From: Rhizobium sp. BK650
GTDB lineage: Bacteria > Pseudomonadota > Alphaproteobacteria > Rhizobiales > Rhizobiaceae
Direction: 5' to 3'
DNA: 64,000 bases
NCBI RefSeq assembly: GCF_014195325.1
Contig: NZ_JACIBK010000014.1
Coordinates: forward strand, 62,001 to 126,000
Below, piece after piece: positions 9,430 through 18,155 of the stretch. Position 1 is the first letter of the stretch, and every line of letters begins with the position of its first letter. The translations under genes and the position numbers were made by a program. Below the pieces are notes generated by a model. The model made no database searches and was not told where the DNA came from. It saw only the letters and a program-made list of their open reading frames with translations.

Positions 9430-10600
9430 GGAGTGGACGGCCCCTGAACGGCATCGAAATGTGCCAGAATGAGCTGTTAAGATCTCAATCGAAGGGGCCG
9501 CCCATGGACAAGATTATTCGTATTGGCATGGATACGTCAAAGCATGTCTTTCAGTTGCATGGCGTGAATGCCGGAGAGGAGCCGGTGTTGCGTAAGAGAA
9601 TGCGACGCAAGGAGATGATCGACTTCTTCACGACCTGCCCGCCAACTTCGGTCGCGATCGAGGCCTGTGGTGGTTCCCATCATTGGGCGCGATTACTCGC
9701 CTCATTTGGACATGAGGTGAAGATGATCGCGCCACAACTCGCCAAGCCTTACGTTAAGCGGAACAAGAATGACGCTGCCGACGCCGAAGGGCTGTGCGAG
9801 GCGATGGCCCGCCCAACGATGCGGTTTGTTCCAGTCAAGACAGGTGATGACCAAGCAGCACTCATGCTGATCAGCGTCCGTACCCGCCTCATAGCCAACC
9901 GCACCCAACTCGCCAACGCAATCCGAGGCTACGCCAATGAATTCGGCATTTCCGCAGCTAAGGGGCTAGCACATATTCCGATGCTGCTCGAAAGGATAAA
10001 AGCTGAGAAAACTGTGCCAGAGCTCGCGCAGGAATTGTTCATCAGCCAGGCCGAGGAATACGCTGAACTGGAGAAAAAGATTGCGGATGTGGAGGTCAAG
10101 GTAAAGGCATGGCAGCGTAACGACGAACGCAGCATACGCCTCAACACCATTCCCGGCATTGGCCCAATCGGTTCGGCTCTTTTGATAATGAAAACACCCG
10201 CTCCAGAGCTCTTCAAATCTGGTCGTCAGTTCGCAGCTTGGATAGGGCTGACGCCGAAGGATCACTCGACCGGCGGCAGGGTGCGGCTCGGTGGCATCAC
10301 GCGAGCCGGCGATGAAGCGCTGCGGGCTATCCTGGTGAATGGAGCAACCGCTGTCATTCATCACGCGCGGCGATCCGGCAAAGCCTCTCGTTGGTTGGTG
10401 GAACTGCTCAAGCGCAAGCCGCCTAAACTGGCAGCTGTCGCACTCGCCAACAAGATGGCGCGCATAGCTTGGAAACTCATGGTCTCCGGAGAAACGTACA
10501 GCTCACAATCAGGATCGGCTTTGAACGGGTGCGCCACATGAAGACCTGGAAGCAAAAACCGCGTGTACCCTGATCTTCATCACGTGTAGGCAATACTACA
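9430..10600 (+). mobile_element. IS110-family insertion sequence
   Basis: The element holds one transposase gene. A near-perfect inverted pair (GACGGCCCCT at about 9435 and AGGGGCCGCC at about 9493) lies just ahead of the start codon, as subterminal structure does in some members. Outer ends are not defined; IS110 elements often lack clear terminal repeats. The limits given are approximate. Confidence 0.6.
9504..10541 (+). CDS. IS110-family transposase
   Basis: 345 residues from ATG 9504 (GAAGGGGCC upstream). The N-terminal DEDD RuvC-like catalytic domain shows D10 (IGMDTSKH), E53 (AIEACGG), D90 and D93 (KNDAADAEG). The C-terminal Transposase_20 domain has the helix-hairpin-helix IPGIGPIGS and the serine-bearing region around GLTPKDHSTGG. 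The gene looks intact, so the element may still be active. It uses a DEDD/serine mechanism rather than DDE chemistry. Confidence 0.95.
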   Translation: MDKIIRIGMDTSKHVFQLHGVNAGEEPVLRKRMRRKEMIDFFTTCPPTSVAIEACGGSHHWARLLASFGHEVKMIAPQLAKPYVKRNKNDAADAEGLCEAMARPTMRFVPVKTGDDQAALMLISVRTRLIANRTQLANAIRGYANEFGISAAKGLAHIPMLLERIKAEKTVPELAQELFISQAEEYAELEKKIADVEVKVKAWQRNDERSIRLNTIPGIGPIGSALLIMKTPAPELFKSGRQFAAWIGLTPKDHSTGGRVRLGGITRAGDEALRAILVNGATAVIHHARRSGKASRWLVELLKRKPPKLAAVALANKMARIAWKLMVSGETYSSQSGSALNGCAT

Positions 10601-10934
10601 ACTTGCAAGATAATAGCAGATGGTGTGATCGATCGATCCGAGACACAAGATACCCCGGTGATCCCTTCGGCCCGTCAAGGCCGTCTTGATGTTTGGGACC
10701 TGTGTCGCGGAAACCATCTTGGCCAGCGTTCATGTGCGAACGCAACAACAGGCCGGACATATGGACGCAAGCGATCAGATCAAATTATCTCGAAATATCT
10801 TGCGGGTCGGGGGCCGTCCACATAAGGGATCAGAACCGCCCATCGCGCCATTTCGCCATCCGGCGCCTTGAAACGGAATCGAACCGCTGCCGGGCCTGCA
10901 ACCGAACGCGCTGGCAACAGCCCAGACATTGCGG
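10601..10934. other. intergenic after IS110, no gene seen
   Basis: The stretch between the transposase and vapC has only short frames without motifs. It may include the right end of the insertion sequence. Nothing else supported. Confidence 0.4.
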
Positions 10935-11300
10935 TCAAATTTCGTATGGCACCCGTATGTCCGGCATTTCGCGAGGGAAATCCTTCGTGTTTCGGGTGAT
11001 CAGCAACATCGAGTGAACATTGGCGGTTGCCCAGATAATGGCATCTGGAAGCTTGACACGATGAAGTTGTCGCAGAGACACTGCTCGTTCGGCTATGGCG
11101 TTATCGACAGCGATGACGGCAAAGCCGGCCAAGAAAGCGCGCGTTCCGATTGCCACCTCAGGCTTGGCACCGACGAGAATCTCCATCCAGGTGATAATGC
11201 TGATCGCCTTTTCGCGATATCTTGCCAGTTCGTCTCGCGCTTGTGGAACTGCGTTGAGATAATCGATCAAGACATTCGTGTCGAACAGAGACTTTACCAT
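10935..11300 (-). CDS. vapC: VapC-type PIN-domain toxin
   Basis: 121 residues from ATG 11300. PIN-domain acidic residues appear in order: D6 in LFDTNVLIDYL, E in TWMEILVGA, D in LPDAIIWATA, and a final acidic site after LITRNTKDF. VapC toxins are Mg-dependent ribonucleases that cleave tRNA or rRNA. The start overlaps the antitoxin stop by 7 bases, the usual coupled order of antitoxin then toxin. Confidence 0.92.
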   Translation of the reverse strand: MVKSLFDTNVLIDYLNAVPQARDELARYREKAISIITWMEILVGAKPEVAIGTRAFLAGFAVIAVDNAIAERAVSLRQLHRVKLPDAIIWATANVHSMLLITRNTKDFPREMPDIRVPYEI

Positions 11301-11509
11301 TCGCTGCGCATGTTTTCCTGATAGGTCAAACCATCGATCTTTCGATCGCCCCAAAGTCCGAAGGCTTCTGCTTCGATATCGGCATTGTTCCTGGCGAGGA
11401 AGTCATCAATCGCCTTTCGGATCAGCGCTGCTCTCGACATTTTTTCCCGCTGTGCCAACCGGTCCAGCGCTTTTACTTCTGGGTCGCCGATATCTACTAA
11501 CGTTCTCAT
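11294..11509 (-). CDS. vapB: VapB-type antitoxin
   Basis: 71 residues from ATG 11509. The N-terminal half is a ribbon-helix-helix DNA-binding domain (RTLVDIGDPEVKALDRLAQR then SRAALIRKAIDDFL), and the C-terminal tail would cover the VapC active site. A perfect 7-base inverted repeat with a 3-base spacer lies directly upstream (11520-11536), as expected for an autoregulated pair. Confidence 0.9.
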   Translation of the reverse strand: MRTLVDIGDPEVKALDRLAQREKMSRAALIRKAIDDFLARNNADIEAEAFGLWGDRKIDGLTYQENMRSEW

Positions 11510-11519
11510 GAGATAAGCT

Positions 11520-11536
11520 CCGATATATGATATCGG
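11520..11536. promoter_or_regulatory. vapBC operator palindrome
   Basis: CCGATAT and ATATCGG separated by 3 bases, 10 bases ahead of the vapB ATG. Likely the VapB/VapBC binding site for autoregulation. Confidence 0.65.
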
Positions 11537-11550
11537 CAATATATATCATC

Positions 11551-11880
11551 CCTCGCTATTTTCAATGGCGCCCTCGATGAAATGGGTCGCTCCACCCGGC
11601 CGCGGCTCTATTGTCGAAATGATACTAAGTCGAGAGAGAGGAGCATAGATGGCAGCTCTCGATCAGATTCGAACTCATGACCACCACATAAAATCGCTTG
11701 TAAAATGAATCTAAACCATCGCGCGGGCTTCCCATAATTGGCGTCCCTAAGTGGCGACCACGCGACTGGTGAAGGTTTACATCACCTCAGGAAGTGTCTG
11801 ACCCTGTTGCTAGTCTTTTGAGCAAGGCTCAGCGGAAGGCCAACCGGGTAGTAGAAGGCCATCGCCCCTCCTGACTGATC
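11551..11880. other. intergenic, tRNA-like T-loop fragment only
   Basis: No gene supported. Around 11665-11680 the minus strand contains GAGTTCGAATCT, resembling a tRNA T-arm, but no full cloverleaf can be built. It could be a remnant of a tRNA-adjacent integration site or chance. Confidence 0.3.
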
Positions 11881-12072
11881 TCAACTTAAGCCTAGTACGT
11901 TTTCGATCCGTGCGACGTGGGGCTTCGGCGTCGATCCCTTCGGTTCCTCGGCCGCCGTTATTTCAGCCACCGTCAGTCCGGTAGCGACCGCGAGGTCCTC
12001 GACACTGTAGCCTTTCGCGATACCCACGTCCCGGCGACGCGCCGCAGCGCTGTGATCATCAGAATTACTCAT
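11881..12072 (-). CDS. small helix-turn-helix-like protein
   Basis: 63 residues. The segment GYSVEDLAVATGLTVAEITAAE has the spacing of a lambda-repressor-like helix-turn-helix (XRE type), followed by a short tail. GAGGGACCT lies ahead of the ATG. No partner gene is obvious; pcaF ends about 80 bases further along on the same strand. Confidence 0.6.
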   Translation of the reverse strand: MSNSDDHSAAARRRDVGIAKGYSVEDLAVATGLTVAEITAAEEPKGSTPKPHVARIENVLGLS

Positions 12073-12154
12073 AGGTCCCTCATTCTTGTCTGGTGAAGGG
12101 TAGCTTAATTCTGATGCGCAGGCAGCCGTCCGTCCGTCGCTTGCGCATTCCGAC

Positions 12155-13360
12155 TTACACTCGTTCGAGCGCGATCGAGATTCCTTGGCCTACGCCGATA
12201 CACATCGTTGCGAGCGCGTATGTCCCGCCGCCCAGTGACAGCTCAAGCGCGGCCGTACCGGCGATACGCGCGCCCGACATGCCGAGGGGGTGACCGAGAG
12301 CGATAGCACCACCGTTCGGGTTCACGTGCTCCGCGTCTTCGGAAATCCCCAGATCGCGGAGCACGGCGATGCCCTGGGAGGCGAATGCTTCATTGAGTTC
12401 GACGACGTCGAACTGCGAGGGCGCAAGTCCCAGACGAGCGCAGAGCTTCTTCGTGGCCGGAGCAGGTCCGAACCCCATGATGCGCGGTTCGACGCCGGCT
12501 GTCGCTCCGCCGAGGATGCGTGAGATCGGCGTGAGACCGTATTTCTTGGCGGCTTCCTCTGAGGCGATGATGAGGGCGGCCGCGCCATCGTTCACGCCTG
12601 ACGCGTTACCCGCTGTGACGGTCGCGCCTTCGCGCTTGTTCACCGTTTTCAGCTTTGCCAGGGCTTCGATGCTGGTGGCCCGTGGGTGCTCGTCCCTCGA
12701 AACGACGGCCGGGTCGCCTTTGCGCTGCGTTATCGTTACTGAGACGATCTCTTTTTCAAGCCTGCCATTCGCCTGGGCCGCGGCGGCCTTCGCTTGCGAA
12801 CGGACGGCAAACGCGTCCTGATCTTCGCGGGATACGTTGAAGTCGATCGCGACATTGTCGCCAGTCTCGGGCATCGAGTCGACCCCATACTGCAGTTTCA
12901 TCAGAGGATTGACAAAGCGCCAGCCGATCGTCGTGTCGTAGATTTCCGCGCTGCGGGAAAAGGCCGACTCCGCCTTGGGGATGATAAAGGGAGCTCGGCT
13001 CATGCTTTCTACGCCGCCGGCAATCAGGATATCCGCTTCGCCCGACTTGATGGCGCGAGCAGCGGTTATCACGGCGTCCATCCCTGAGCCGCAAAGCCGG
13101 TTGATGGTGGTCCCGGTGATGCTCGATGGGAGACCGGACAGCAGCGACGACATCCGAGCGACATTCCGGTTGTCTTCCCCGGCCTGATTGGCACAGCCAT
13201 AAATGACGTCAGCGATCGCTTCCCAATCGACGTTCGGATTGCGCTCCATCAGCGCCCTCAATGGGACCGCGCCTAGGTCATCCGCGCGGACAGTAGAAAG
13301 CTCGCCGCCATAGCGGCCGATCGGCGTGCGGATGTAGTCGCAGATAAATGCGTCAGCCAT
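12155..13360 (-). CDS. pcaF: 3-oxoadipyl-CoA thiolase
   Basis: 401 residues, the usual thiolase length. Nucleophile C90 in NRLCGSG, H357 in GHPLGMSGAR and C387 in MCIGVGQG are all present. It splits 3-oxoadipyl-CoA with CoA into succinyl-CoA and acetyl-CoA, the last step of protocatechuate/catechol breakdown. It follows pcaJ by 9 bases, so pcaIJF is one operon. General acetyl-CoA acetyltransferase activity is the alternative, but the neighbours favour pcaF. Confidence 0.92.
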   Translation of the reverse strand: MADAFICDYIRTPIGRYGGELSTVRADDLGAVPLRALMERNPNVDWEAIADVIYGCANQAGEDNRNVARMSSLLSGLPSSITGTTINRLCGSGMDAVITAARAIKSGEADILIAGGVESMSRAPFIIPKAESAFSRSAEIYDTTIGWRFVNPLMKLQYGVDSMPETGDNVAIDFNVSREDQDAFAVRSQAKAAAAQANGRLEKEIVSVTITQRKGDPAVVSRDEHPRATSIEALAKLKTVNKREGATVTAGNASGVNDGAAALIIASEEAAKKYGLTPISRILGGATAGVEPRIMGFGPAPATKKLCARLGLAPSQFDVVELNEAFASQGIAVLRDLGISEDAEHVNPNGGAIALGHPLGMSGARIAGTAALELSLGGGTYALATMCIGVGQGISIALERV

Positions 13361-13369
13361 TTCGAGTCC

Positions 13370-14059
13370 TCAAAGTTCGGGTACGAGGAGGTCCTCGAGG
13401 GGACCGTCCACGACCAGCGGCGCGCCGGTCATCGCCTGCAGTTCTTCAACCGTCATTCCGGCCAGCTTCTCGCGCAGCACGAAGCGGCCATCCACGATGT
13501 CGATGACCGCGTGGCTGGTATAGACGCGCGTAATGCAAGCCACCCCCGTCAGCGGAAAGGTGCACTTCTCGACCAGCTTCGGTTCGCCGTTCTTGGTCAC
13601 GTGCTCTGTGATGACAAACACCTGCTTCGCACCGTGCACGAGATCCATGGCACCGCCGACAGCAGGGACGCCCTTGCTGCCTACCCGCCAGTTCGCGAGG
13701 TCGCCGCTTTGAGCAACTTGGTAAGCCCCCAGGATCGCGACGTCGAGATGGCCGCCGCGCACCATGGCGAAACTATCGGCGTGATGGAAGAAGGCTGCAC
13801 CCGGCTTCAATGTCACGGCCTTCTTGCCGGCGTTGATGAGATCCCAGTCTTCCTCCCCCTCCTTTGGTGCCTCACCGAAATTAAGGACTCCGTTCTCGGT
13901 ATGGAAGATCGCCTGCCGGCCAGGCGGCTGGTAACGGGCCACCATTTCGGGAAAGCCAATACCCAGGTTCACATAGGCGCCGTCGACGATATCCTGCGCT
14001 GCCCGCCAGGCGATCTGAGCGTTGGAAAGCTTGATGTCTTCTCGTGTGTTCACGGTCAT
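13370..14059 (-). CDS. pcaJ: 3-oxoadipate CoA-transferase subunit B
   Basis: 229 residues. The catalytic glutamate region ENGVLNFGEAP and the CoA-transferase II motif (GGAMDLVHGAKQV) are present. With PcaI it moves CoA from succinyl-CoA to 3-oxoadipate. The ATG overlaps the pcaI stop by 4 bases, showing translational coupling. Confidence 0.92.
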   Translation of the reverse strand: MTVNTREDIKLSNAQIAWRAAQDIVDGAYVNLGIGFPEMVARYQPPGRQAIFHTENGVLNFGEAPKEGEEDWDLINAGKKAVTLKPGAAFFHHADSFAMVRGGHLDVAILGAYQVAQSGDLANWRVGSKGVPAVGGAMDLVHGAKQVFVITEHVTKNGEPKLVEKCTFPLTGVACITRVYTSHAVIDIVDGRFVLREKLAGMTVEELQAMTGAPLVVDGPLEDLLVPEL

Positions 14060-14787
14060 GCCTTAACTCCCTCGTATGCCGGAGCATAAGCTGCGCCTGC
14101 CCGGATGAGTTCTTCTTCCTGCTGCGGGTTTGACACCTGAACCACGCGGTCAACGAAGATGCCGGGCGTCACGACCTGTTCCGGATCAATCTCGCCCGCC
14201 CGTACGATCCTGGAGACCTGCACGATCGTTTGGGTTGCCGCCATGCACATCAGAGGGTTAAAGTTCCGGGCCGCCTTGTTGTACGTGAGGTTGCCGTAGG
14301 TATCGCCGACATGCGCCTTGACGATGGCGAAATCCGCCTTCAGCCAACGCTCCTGCACATAGCGGCGACCGTCAAATTCTGCGATGGGCTTCCCCTCGGC
14401 CAACTCCGTTCCAAAGCTCGTCGGGGTGTAGAAGGCGGGGATGCCGGCGCCGCCGGCGCGGATGCGTTCTGCGAGCGTTCCCTGTGGCACAAGTTCCAGC
14501 TCGATCTCGCCTGCCAGGTATCTATCTGTAAATGCGCGCGGATCCGAAGAGCGTGGGAAGGAGCAGATCATCTTCTTAACCATGCCCGCGTCGATCATGG
14601 CGGCGATGCCGATGCGACCGTTGCCGGCATTGTTGTTGATAACCGTGAGGTTCTTCGGGCCGCTGTCGATCAACGCGTGGATCAACTCAATCGGTGCCCC
14701 CGATCCGCCAAAGCCGCCGATCATGATGGTCGAACCGTCACGGATCACGGCGACCGCCTCCTTTAAACTTTCGGCAGTTTTGTCCAT
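14056..14787 (-). CDS. pcaI: 3-oxoadipate CoA-transferase subunit A
   Basis: 243 residues from ATG 14787, with TGGGAGG upstream. The CoA-transferase I motif GGFGGSGAPIELI and the ITNNAG-like segment VINNNAGNG mark the family. First gene of pcaIJF, divergent from the IclR regulator; 128 bases between the starts carry a long inverted repeat. The upper pathway (pcaGHCDB) is not in the window. Confidence 0.92.
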   Translation of the reverse strand: MDKTAESLKEAVAVIRDGSTIMIGGFGGSGAPIELIHALIDSGPKNLTVINNNAGNGRIGIAAMIDAGMVKKMICSFPRSSDPRAFTDRYLAGEIELELVPQGTLAERIRAGGAGIPAFYTPTSFGTELAEGKPIAEFDGRRYVQERWLKADFAIVKAHVGDTYGNLTYNKAARNFNPLMCMAATQTIVQVSRIVRAGEIDPEQVVTPGIFVDRVVQVSNPQQEEELIRAGAAYAPAYEGVKA

Positions 14788-14864
14788 CGCGTTTTGCCTC
14801 CCACCAAGGATCAGGTGTCTGTCGGTGATCGTGTACATCAACAGACCCGTGGACGACAAAGTTT

Positions 14865-14901
14865 TTGTGCGTTATATGAAATTTGTACGAATATCGCACA
14901 A
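14865..14901. promoter_or_regulatory. probable PcaR-type operator
   Basis: TTGTGCG at 14865-14871 is repeated in inverse as CGCACAA at 14895-14901, with 23 bases between. It sits between divergent pcaI and pcaR and ends 14 bases before the pcaR start, where an IclR-family activator/autorepressor would bind. Confidence 0.55.
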
Positions 14902-14915
14902 GAGAGGGGCTTGGG

Positions 14916-15677
14916 ATGGAAATCAAGGAACGCGACGTTATGGGTGGGCTCGCAAAGGGTCTGAGAGTCATCGAGGCATTTAGTCTCGAGAAGCCGCGCC
15001 TATCCATTTCGGATGCCTCGGCGGTAACGGGCCTTGACAGAGCAACAGCGAGGCGGTGCCTGCTCACCCTGTCTGCGGCCGGTTATGCAGCTTACGACGG
15101 CAAGTTCTTCAGCTTGACGCCGCGCGTGTTGCGTCTCGGAACCGGATGCCTTGCGACAATGCCGTTGCCCCGGATCGTCCAACCCTTTCTGGACCAGTTG
15201 TCGGAGAGCATTGATCAGAGCGCTTCAGTCTCGATACTTGACGAGACTGAGATCGTTTATGTGGCTCGAGCGGCGCAACGCCGGGTGATGTCCATTTCCC
15301 TGATGCCAGGCTCCCGTTTGCCAGCCTACTGCACATCGATGGGGCGCGTGCTGCTTGCCGCGCTGCCTGATAATGAAATCCGCCGGCTGCTCGAAGCTTC
15401 CCCGCGGACACAGCGAACTCAAAGAACAATCACCGACATTTCGGCGCTGATGGCGGAGATCGTGGCGACGCGAGAGCGCGGCTATGCATCAATCGACCAG
15501 GAGGTCGAGTTGGGATTGAGATCCGTCGCGGTCCCTTTGCTAAACTCGCGCGGGCGCATTGTCGCAGCATTGAACGTCGGGCTCGCGGCAACTGCCGAGG
15601 GAATGGAGACCGTGATCAGCCGATACATTCCGTCACTCTTGTCGACCCGAGAGGAACTGAAAGGTATGCTTCCCTGA
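14916..15677 (+). CDS. pcaR: IclR-family regulator of the beta-ketoadipate pathway
   Basis: 253 residues from ATG 14916. N-terminal winged helix (LSISDASAVTGLDRATARRCLLTLSAAGY) and C-terminal IclR effector domain (YCTSMGRVLLAAL, GYASIDQEVELGLRSVAVPL) match the PcaR/PcaU/PobR branch. Those proteins bind 3-oxoadipate or protocatechuate and activate pca genes. Position divergent from pcaIJF supports this. The symbol rests on context as well as sequence. Confidence 0.85.
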   Translation: MEIKERDVMGGLAKGLRVIEAFSLEKPRLSISDASAVTGLDRATARRCLLTLSAAGYAAYDGKFFSLTPRVLRLGTGCLATMPLPRIVQPFLDQLSESIDQSASVSILDETEIVYVARAAQRRVMSISLMPGSRLPAYCTSMGRVLLAALPDNEIRRLLEASPRTQRTQRTITDISALMAEIVATRERGYASIDQEVELGLRSVAVPLLNSRGRIVAALNVGLAATAEGMETVISRYIPSLLSTREELKGMLP

Positions 15678-15709
15678 AGTGCGTGGGCAACGGTCGATCG
15701 CGGCCACGA

Positions 15710-15840
15710 AGCTGCTATTATGTCGATCCGGAATTTGCCGGATCGTTCATGGCGCAAGAGGATTAACGAGACGACATCACCAGTGAATCGGTCCGTCTTG
15801 ATCGATTCAAAAATCGCGTTGGACGACCAGCCGCGGTCTA
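15710..15840. repeat. dispersed palindromic repeat, copy A
   Basis: About 130 bases similar to 24960-25100 in the same orientation. Shared blocks include ATTTGCCG, TAACGAGACGACATC, GTGAATCGG and TCGATTCA. The core is an imperfect palindrome (GTGAATCG at 15783, CGATTCA at 15803). It lies between pcaR and a decayed flavoprotein gene. Confidence 0.6.
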
Positions 15841-15859
15841 GATGTGTCCGCGTCGAGGC

Positions 15860-16708
15860 AGTTGATTGGATCAGAACCGAGGACCCTATTATTAAAAAAG
15901 CCACGCGTTTGAAATCCAGGCTTGAACTGGAGGAACTGACCGCAAAGGACGTGCGGTCGCGCTTTCCCCGTCTTGGCCCCGATGCGATCGCAGCATCCTT
16001 TTCCCCGAACGATGGAAGCGGCAACCCGCGTCTGATCGCACCTGCCTTTGCCAGTGCTACCCGAAAGCTGGGAGCCGACATCATCGAAAATGTCGATATC
16101 GGGGCCATCAGAAAACGTGCCTATGGATTTCAGGTCGAAACGTCGAAGGGCTCGCATGAAGCCTCGATGTTGCTGAACACGACGGGTGCCTGGGGTGCGC
16201 GTCGCGGGCTTGTTCGGAGAGACGGTTCCGATTACTGCCAGAGGCCCGCAAATGGGAGTGACCGAACCTCTCCCCCATCACATTCTCCCGGTCGTCGGCG
16301 TCTGGGCGCATGATCACGGCGGCGGTTACCTGCGGCAGGTGGAACGAGGCAACATCGTCTTCGGTGGCGGCGCCGAGCGCACCGACGTTTCACTCGATAC
16401 CGGATACGCCAAGGCAGACCCGGCTCGCTTGCCGGGTCAGCTTCGTTCGCTGCTGCCGACCCCCGTCGCTAAAAGAGGTCGCCGTGATATGCACCTGGTC
16501 AGGTTGCGAGGGCTATGAAGAAGACGGTCTTCCGGTGATGGGGCCGTCGTCGACGACAGCGGGGCTCTTCCATGCATTCGGCTTTTCCGGCCACGGCTTC
16601 CAACTCGGACCCGGTGTTGGCGACGTCATGGGCGAAATCATGGCGACGGGCCGAACGGATATTCCTCTGCAGAACTTTCGTATCGAACGCTTTGCAAAGC
16701 CGAACTGA
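15860..16708 (+). pseudogene. FAD-dependent oxidoreductase (DAO family) remnant
   Basis: Three frames joined in order give the C-terminal two-thirds of a glycine/D-amino-acid-oxidase-like flavoprotein: SFSPNDGSGNPRLIAPAF and LNTTGAWGA; then AGLFGETVPITARGPQM; then CEGYEEDGLPVMGPS and FHAFGFSGHGFQLGPGVGD. Frame changes occur near 16197 and at a C-run near 16465. The FAD-binding N-terminus is absent, so the gene is truncated as well as frameshifted. The repeat copy A lies at the truncated end. Confidence 0.8.
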
Positions 16709-16934
16709 ATTTCAATCTGATACGCGTTGCCGGCATCTTCCAACACGGTCTTGTCGATAATCGAGGCGCAGCAATAAGCACTGCCTACTTTTGCTCGTTC
16801 GCACGCATTTGGATTTATCGGCATTGGAACCAAATCCGTAGACTCAATTGTGCACGAGGCCACCTAAACGGATGCAGTTGACGGAATTGGAACCAGAAGT
16901 CAGGAAAATCGGCAGCTGCAAATATGTCCTATAA

Positions 16935-17264
16935 TCAATGATTCTCAGGCTCGTGCATCGACGGCGGAATGTCCCGCTTCCCATGGAGCACACGCCACAC
17001 ATCAACATGATCTTCTTGATCACGATAAAAGACGATATAGGGGTATCGTTTCAGTGAAATGCTGCGCAGGTCAGGCAATCCCAGCTCGTATCCATATCGT
17101 AGCGATCCCGATTCCGGATGCCTTGCGATCAGGTCATAAGCTGTTTCCAAGGCGTCAATAAAGCCAAGGGCAATCTCAGTTCCAGCCTCGAGTATATAGT
17201 AGTCTACGGCTGCTTCGACGTCACTACGAGCCAACTCCCGAGGGATGACGGACTTGTTTGTCAC
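16935..17264 (-). CDS. parE: RelE/ParE-family toxin
   Basis: 109 residues with the ParE signature: an early helix pair (ARSDVEAAVDYYILEAGTEIALGFIDALE), then HPESGSLRYG and LRSISLKRYPYIVFYR, and VLHGKRDIP near the end. ParE-type toxins block DNA gyrase; related RelE proteins cleave mRNA. The start overlaps the antitoxin stop by 4 bases. Confidence 0.9.
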   Translation of the reverse strand: MTNKSVIPRELARSDVEAAVDYYILEAGTEIALGFIDALETAYDLIARHPESGSLRYGYELGLPDLRSISLKRYPYIVFYRDQEDHVDVWRVLHGKRDIPPSMHEPENH

Positions 17265-17500
17265 TTGCTGTGCCGGCCACGCACACGATCACGCAATTCG
17301 CCGAAATAGCGCTCATCGGCGGGATCAGATTGTACGGACGATGCTCCATCAACCAAAAGCCCGCGCAAAAAAAGACGGTCCTGATCTCTCCGAATCAATT
17401 CGCGGATATATTCGCTACTGGTCCCATAACCACGTCCCGCGACCTGCTCATCAACGAAGCTCTTAAGGTGGTCCGGGAGAGAAATGTTCATTGTGCTCAT
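17261..17500 (-). CDS. parD: ParD-type antitoxin
   Basis: 79 residues from ATG 17500, or 76 from ATG 17491. Ribbon-helix-helix pattern MNISLPDHLKSFVDEQV followed by YGTSSEYIRELIRRD, the ParD/CopG signature. The C-terminal tail would bind ParE. No strong ribosome site marks either ATG. Confidence 0.88.
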   Translation of the reverse strand: MSTMNISLPDHLKSFVDEQVAGRGYGTSSEYIRELIRRDQDRLFLRGLLVDGASSVQSDPADERYFGELRDRVRGRHSK

Positions 17501-18080
17501 ATGAATACTCATAGCTGCAATGGCAAAATTTGGCAAGATAGACATTTTTGCCTTTGATGGCTTGGGGCGACGAGCATCGAGCTTAATAGATCTTAGGCAG
17601 CGGGCATTTGCTCGTCGGAGATTGGACGGCGGCGCACCCCCAAGGGACCAGTGCTCGATGTGGCTATCCGATTTTGACACCATTCGCTCCGAAGGTTCGC
17701 TTAACTGCTCTTTAGGGTCGTAGCGCGATCCTGAAGGAACAAGTCGCGGCTCTTAGAAAAACCCATCGGCATCGCCAGAGAGAGGTCGTTCGTCCTGCAG
17801 TGCCGATAGACGAGATCGAACGGCTTCATTTTTAGCGGACATCCTGCTCGCCGGGCTTGCCACGCAAAACTGCAGCTCGACCTCTATATGCCAGTGCAGG
17901 TTTTGAGCGCGACGGACGGCGGCGAAATTTTAAGGATTCGCTCCCAGCTCCGCAGAACGCCCAACATGAGGTGTTCAACGACAGGCGGCGGCTGGGTGGC
18001 GACCATGTGCATGGAAAGTGCGATCCAGTGCGCTTCGTCGGGACGGCTGAGATTGGTCATTCCCACTTTTCCAAGGACGC
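17501..18080. other. intergenic between parDE and lacI
   Basis: Short frames only. A minus-strand frame at 17884-18090 has protein-like composition but no start context or family match, so it is not called. The right end carries the LacI operators. Confidence 0.4.
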
Positions 18081-18086
18081 ATTCTG

Positions 18087-18122
18087 CCAAAACGTTTTCG
18101 CTTGACTCCCAAAACGTTTTGG
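18087..18122. promoter_or_regulatory. tandem LacI-family operators
   Basis: CCAAAACGTTTTCG at 18087-18100 and the perfect palindrome CCAAAACGTTTTGG at 18109-18122 have centres 22 bases apart, two helical turns, on the same face of the DNA. The central CG step is typical of LacI-family sites. They lie 34-69 bases ahead of the lacI start, pointing to autoregulation. Confidence 0.75.
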
Positions 18123-18155
18123 AAAATCCTCAGAAAATCTTTGGAGAGAGAGACT

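Noticed and set aside
11655..11690. tRNA-like T-arm on the minus strand
   Set aside because: Only the GTTCGAAT-type loop and part of a stem are found; no anticodon or acceptor stem can be assembled.
17884..18090. 68-codon minus-strand frame ahead of lacI
   Set aside because: Composition is protein-like, but there is no start context, partner or family match.
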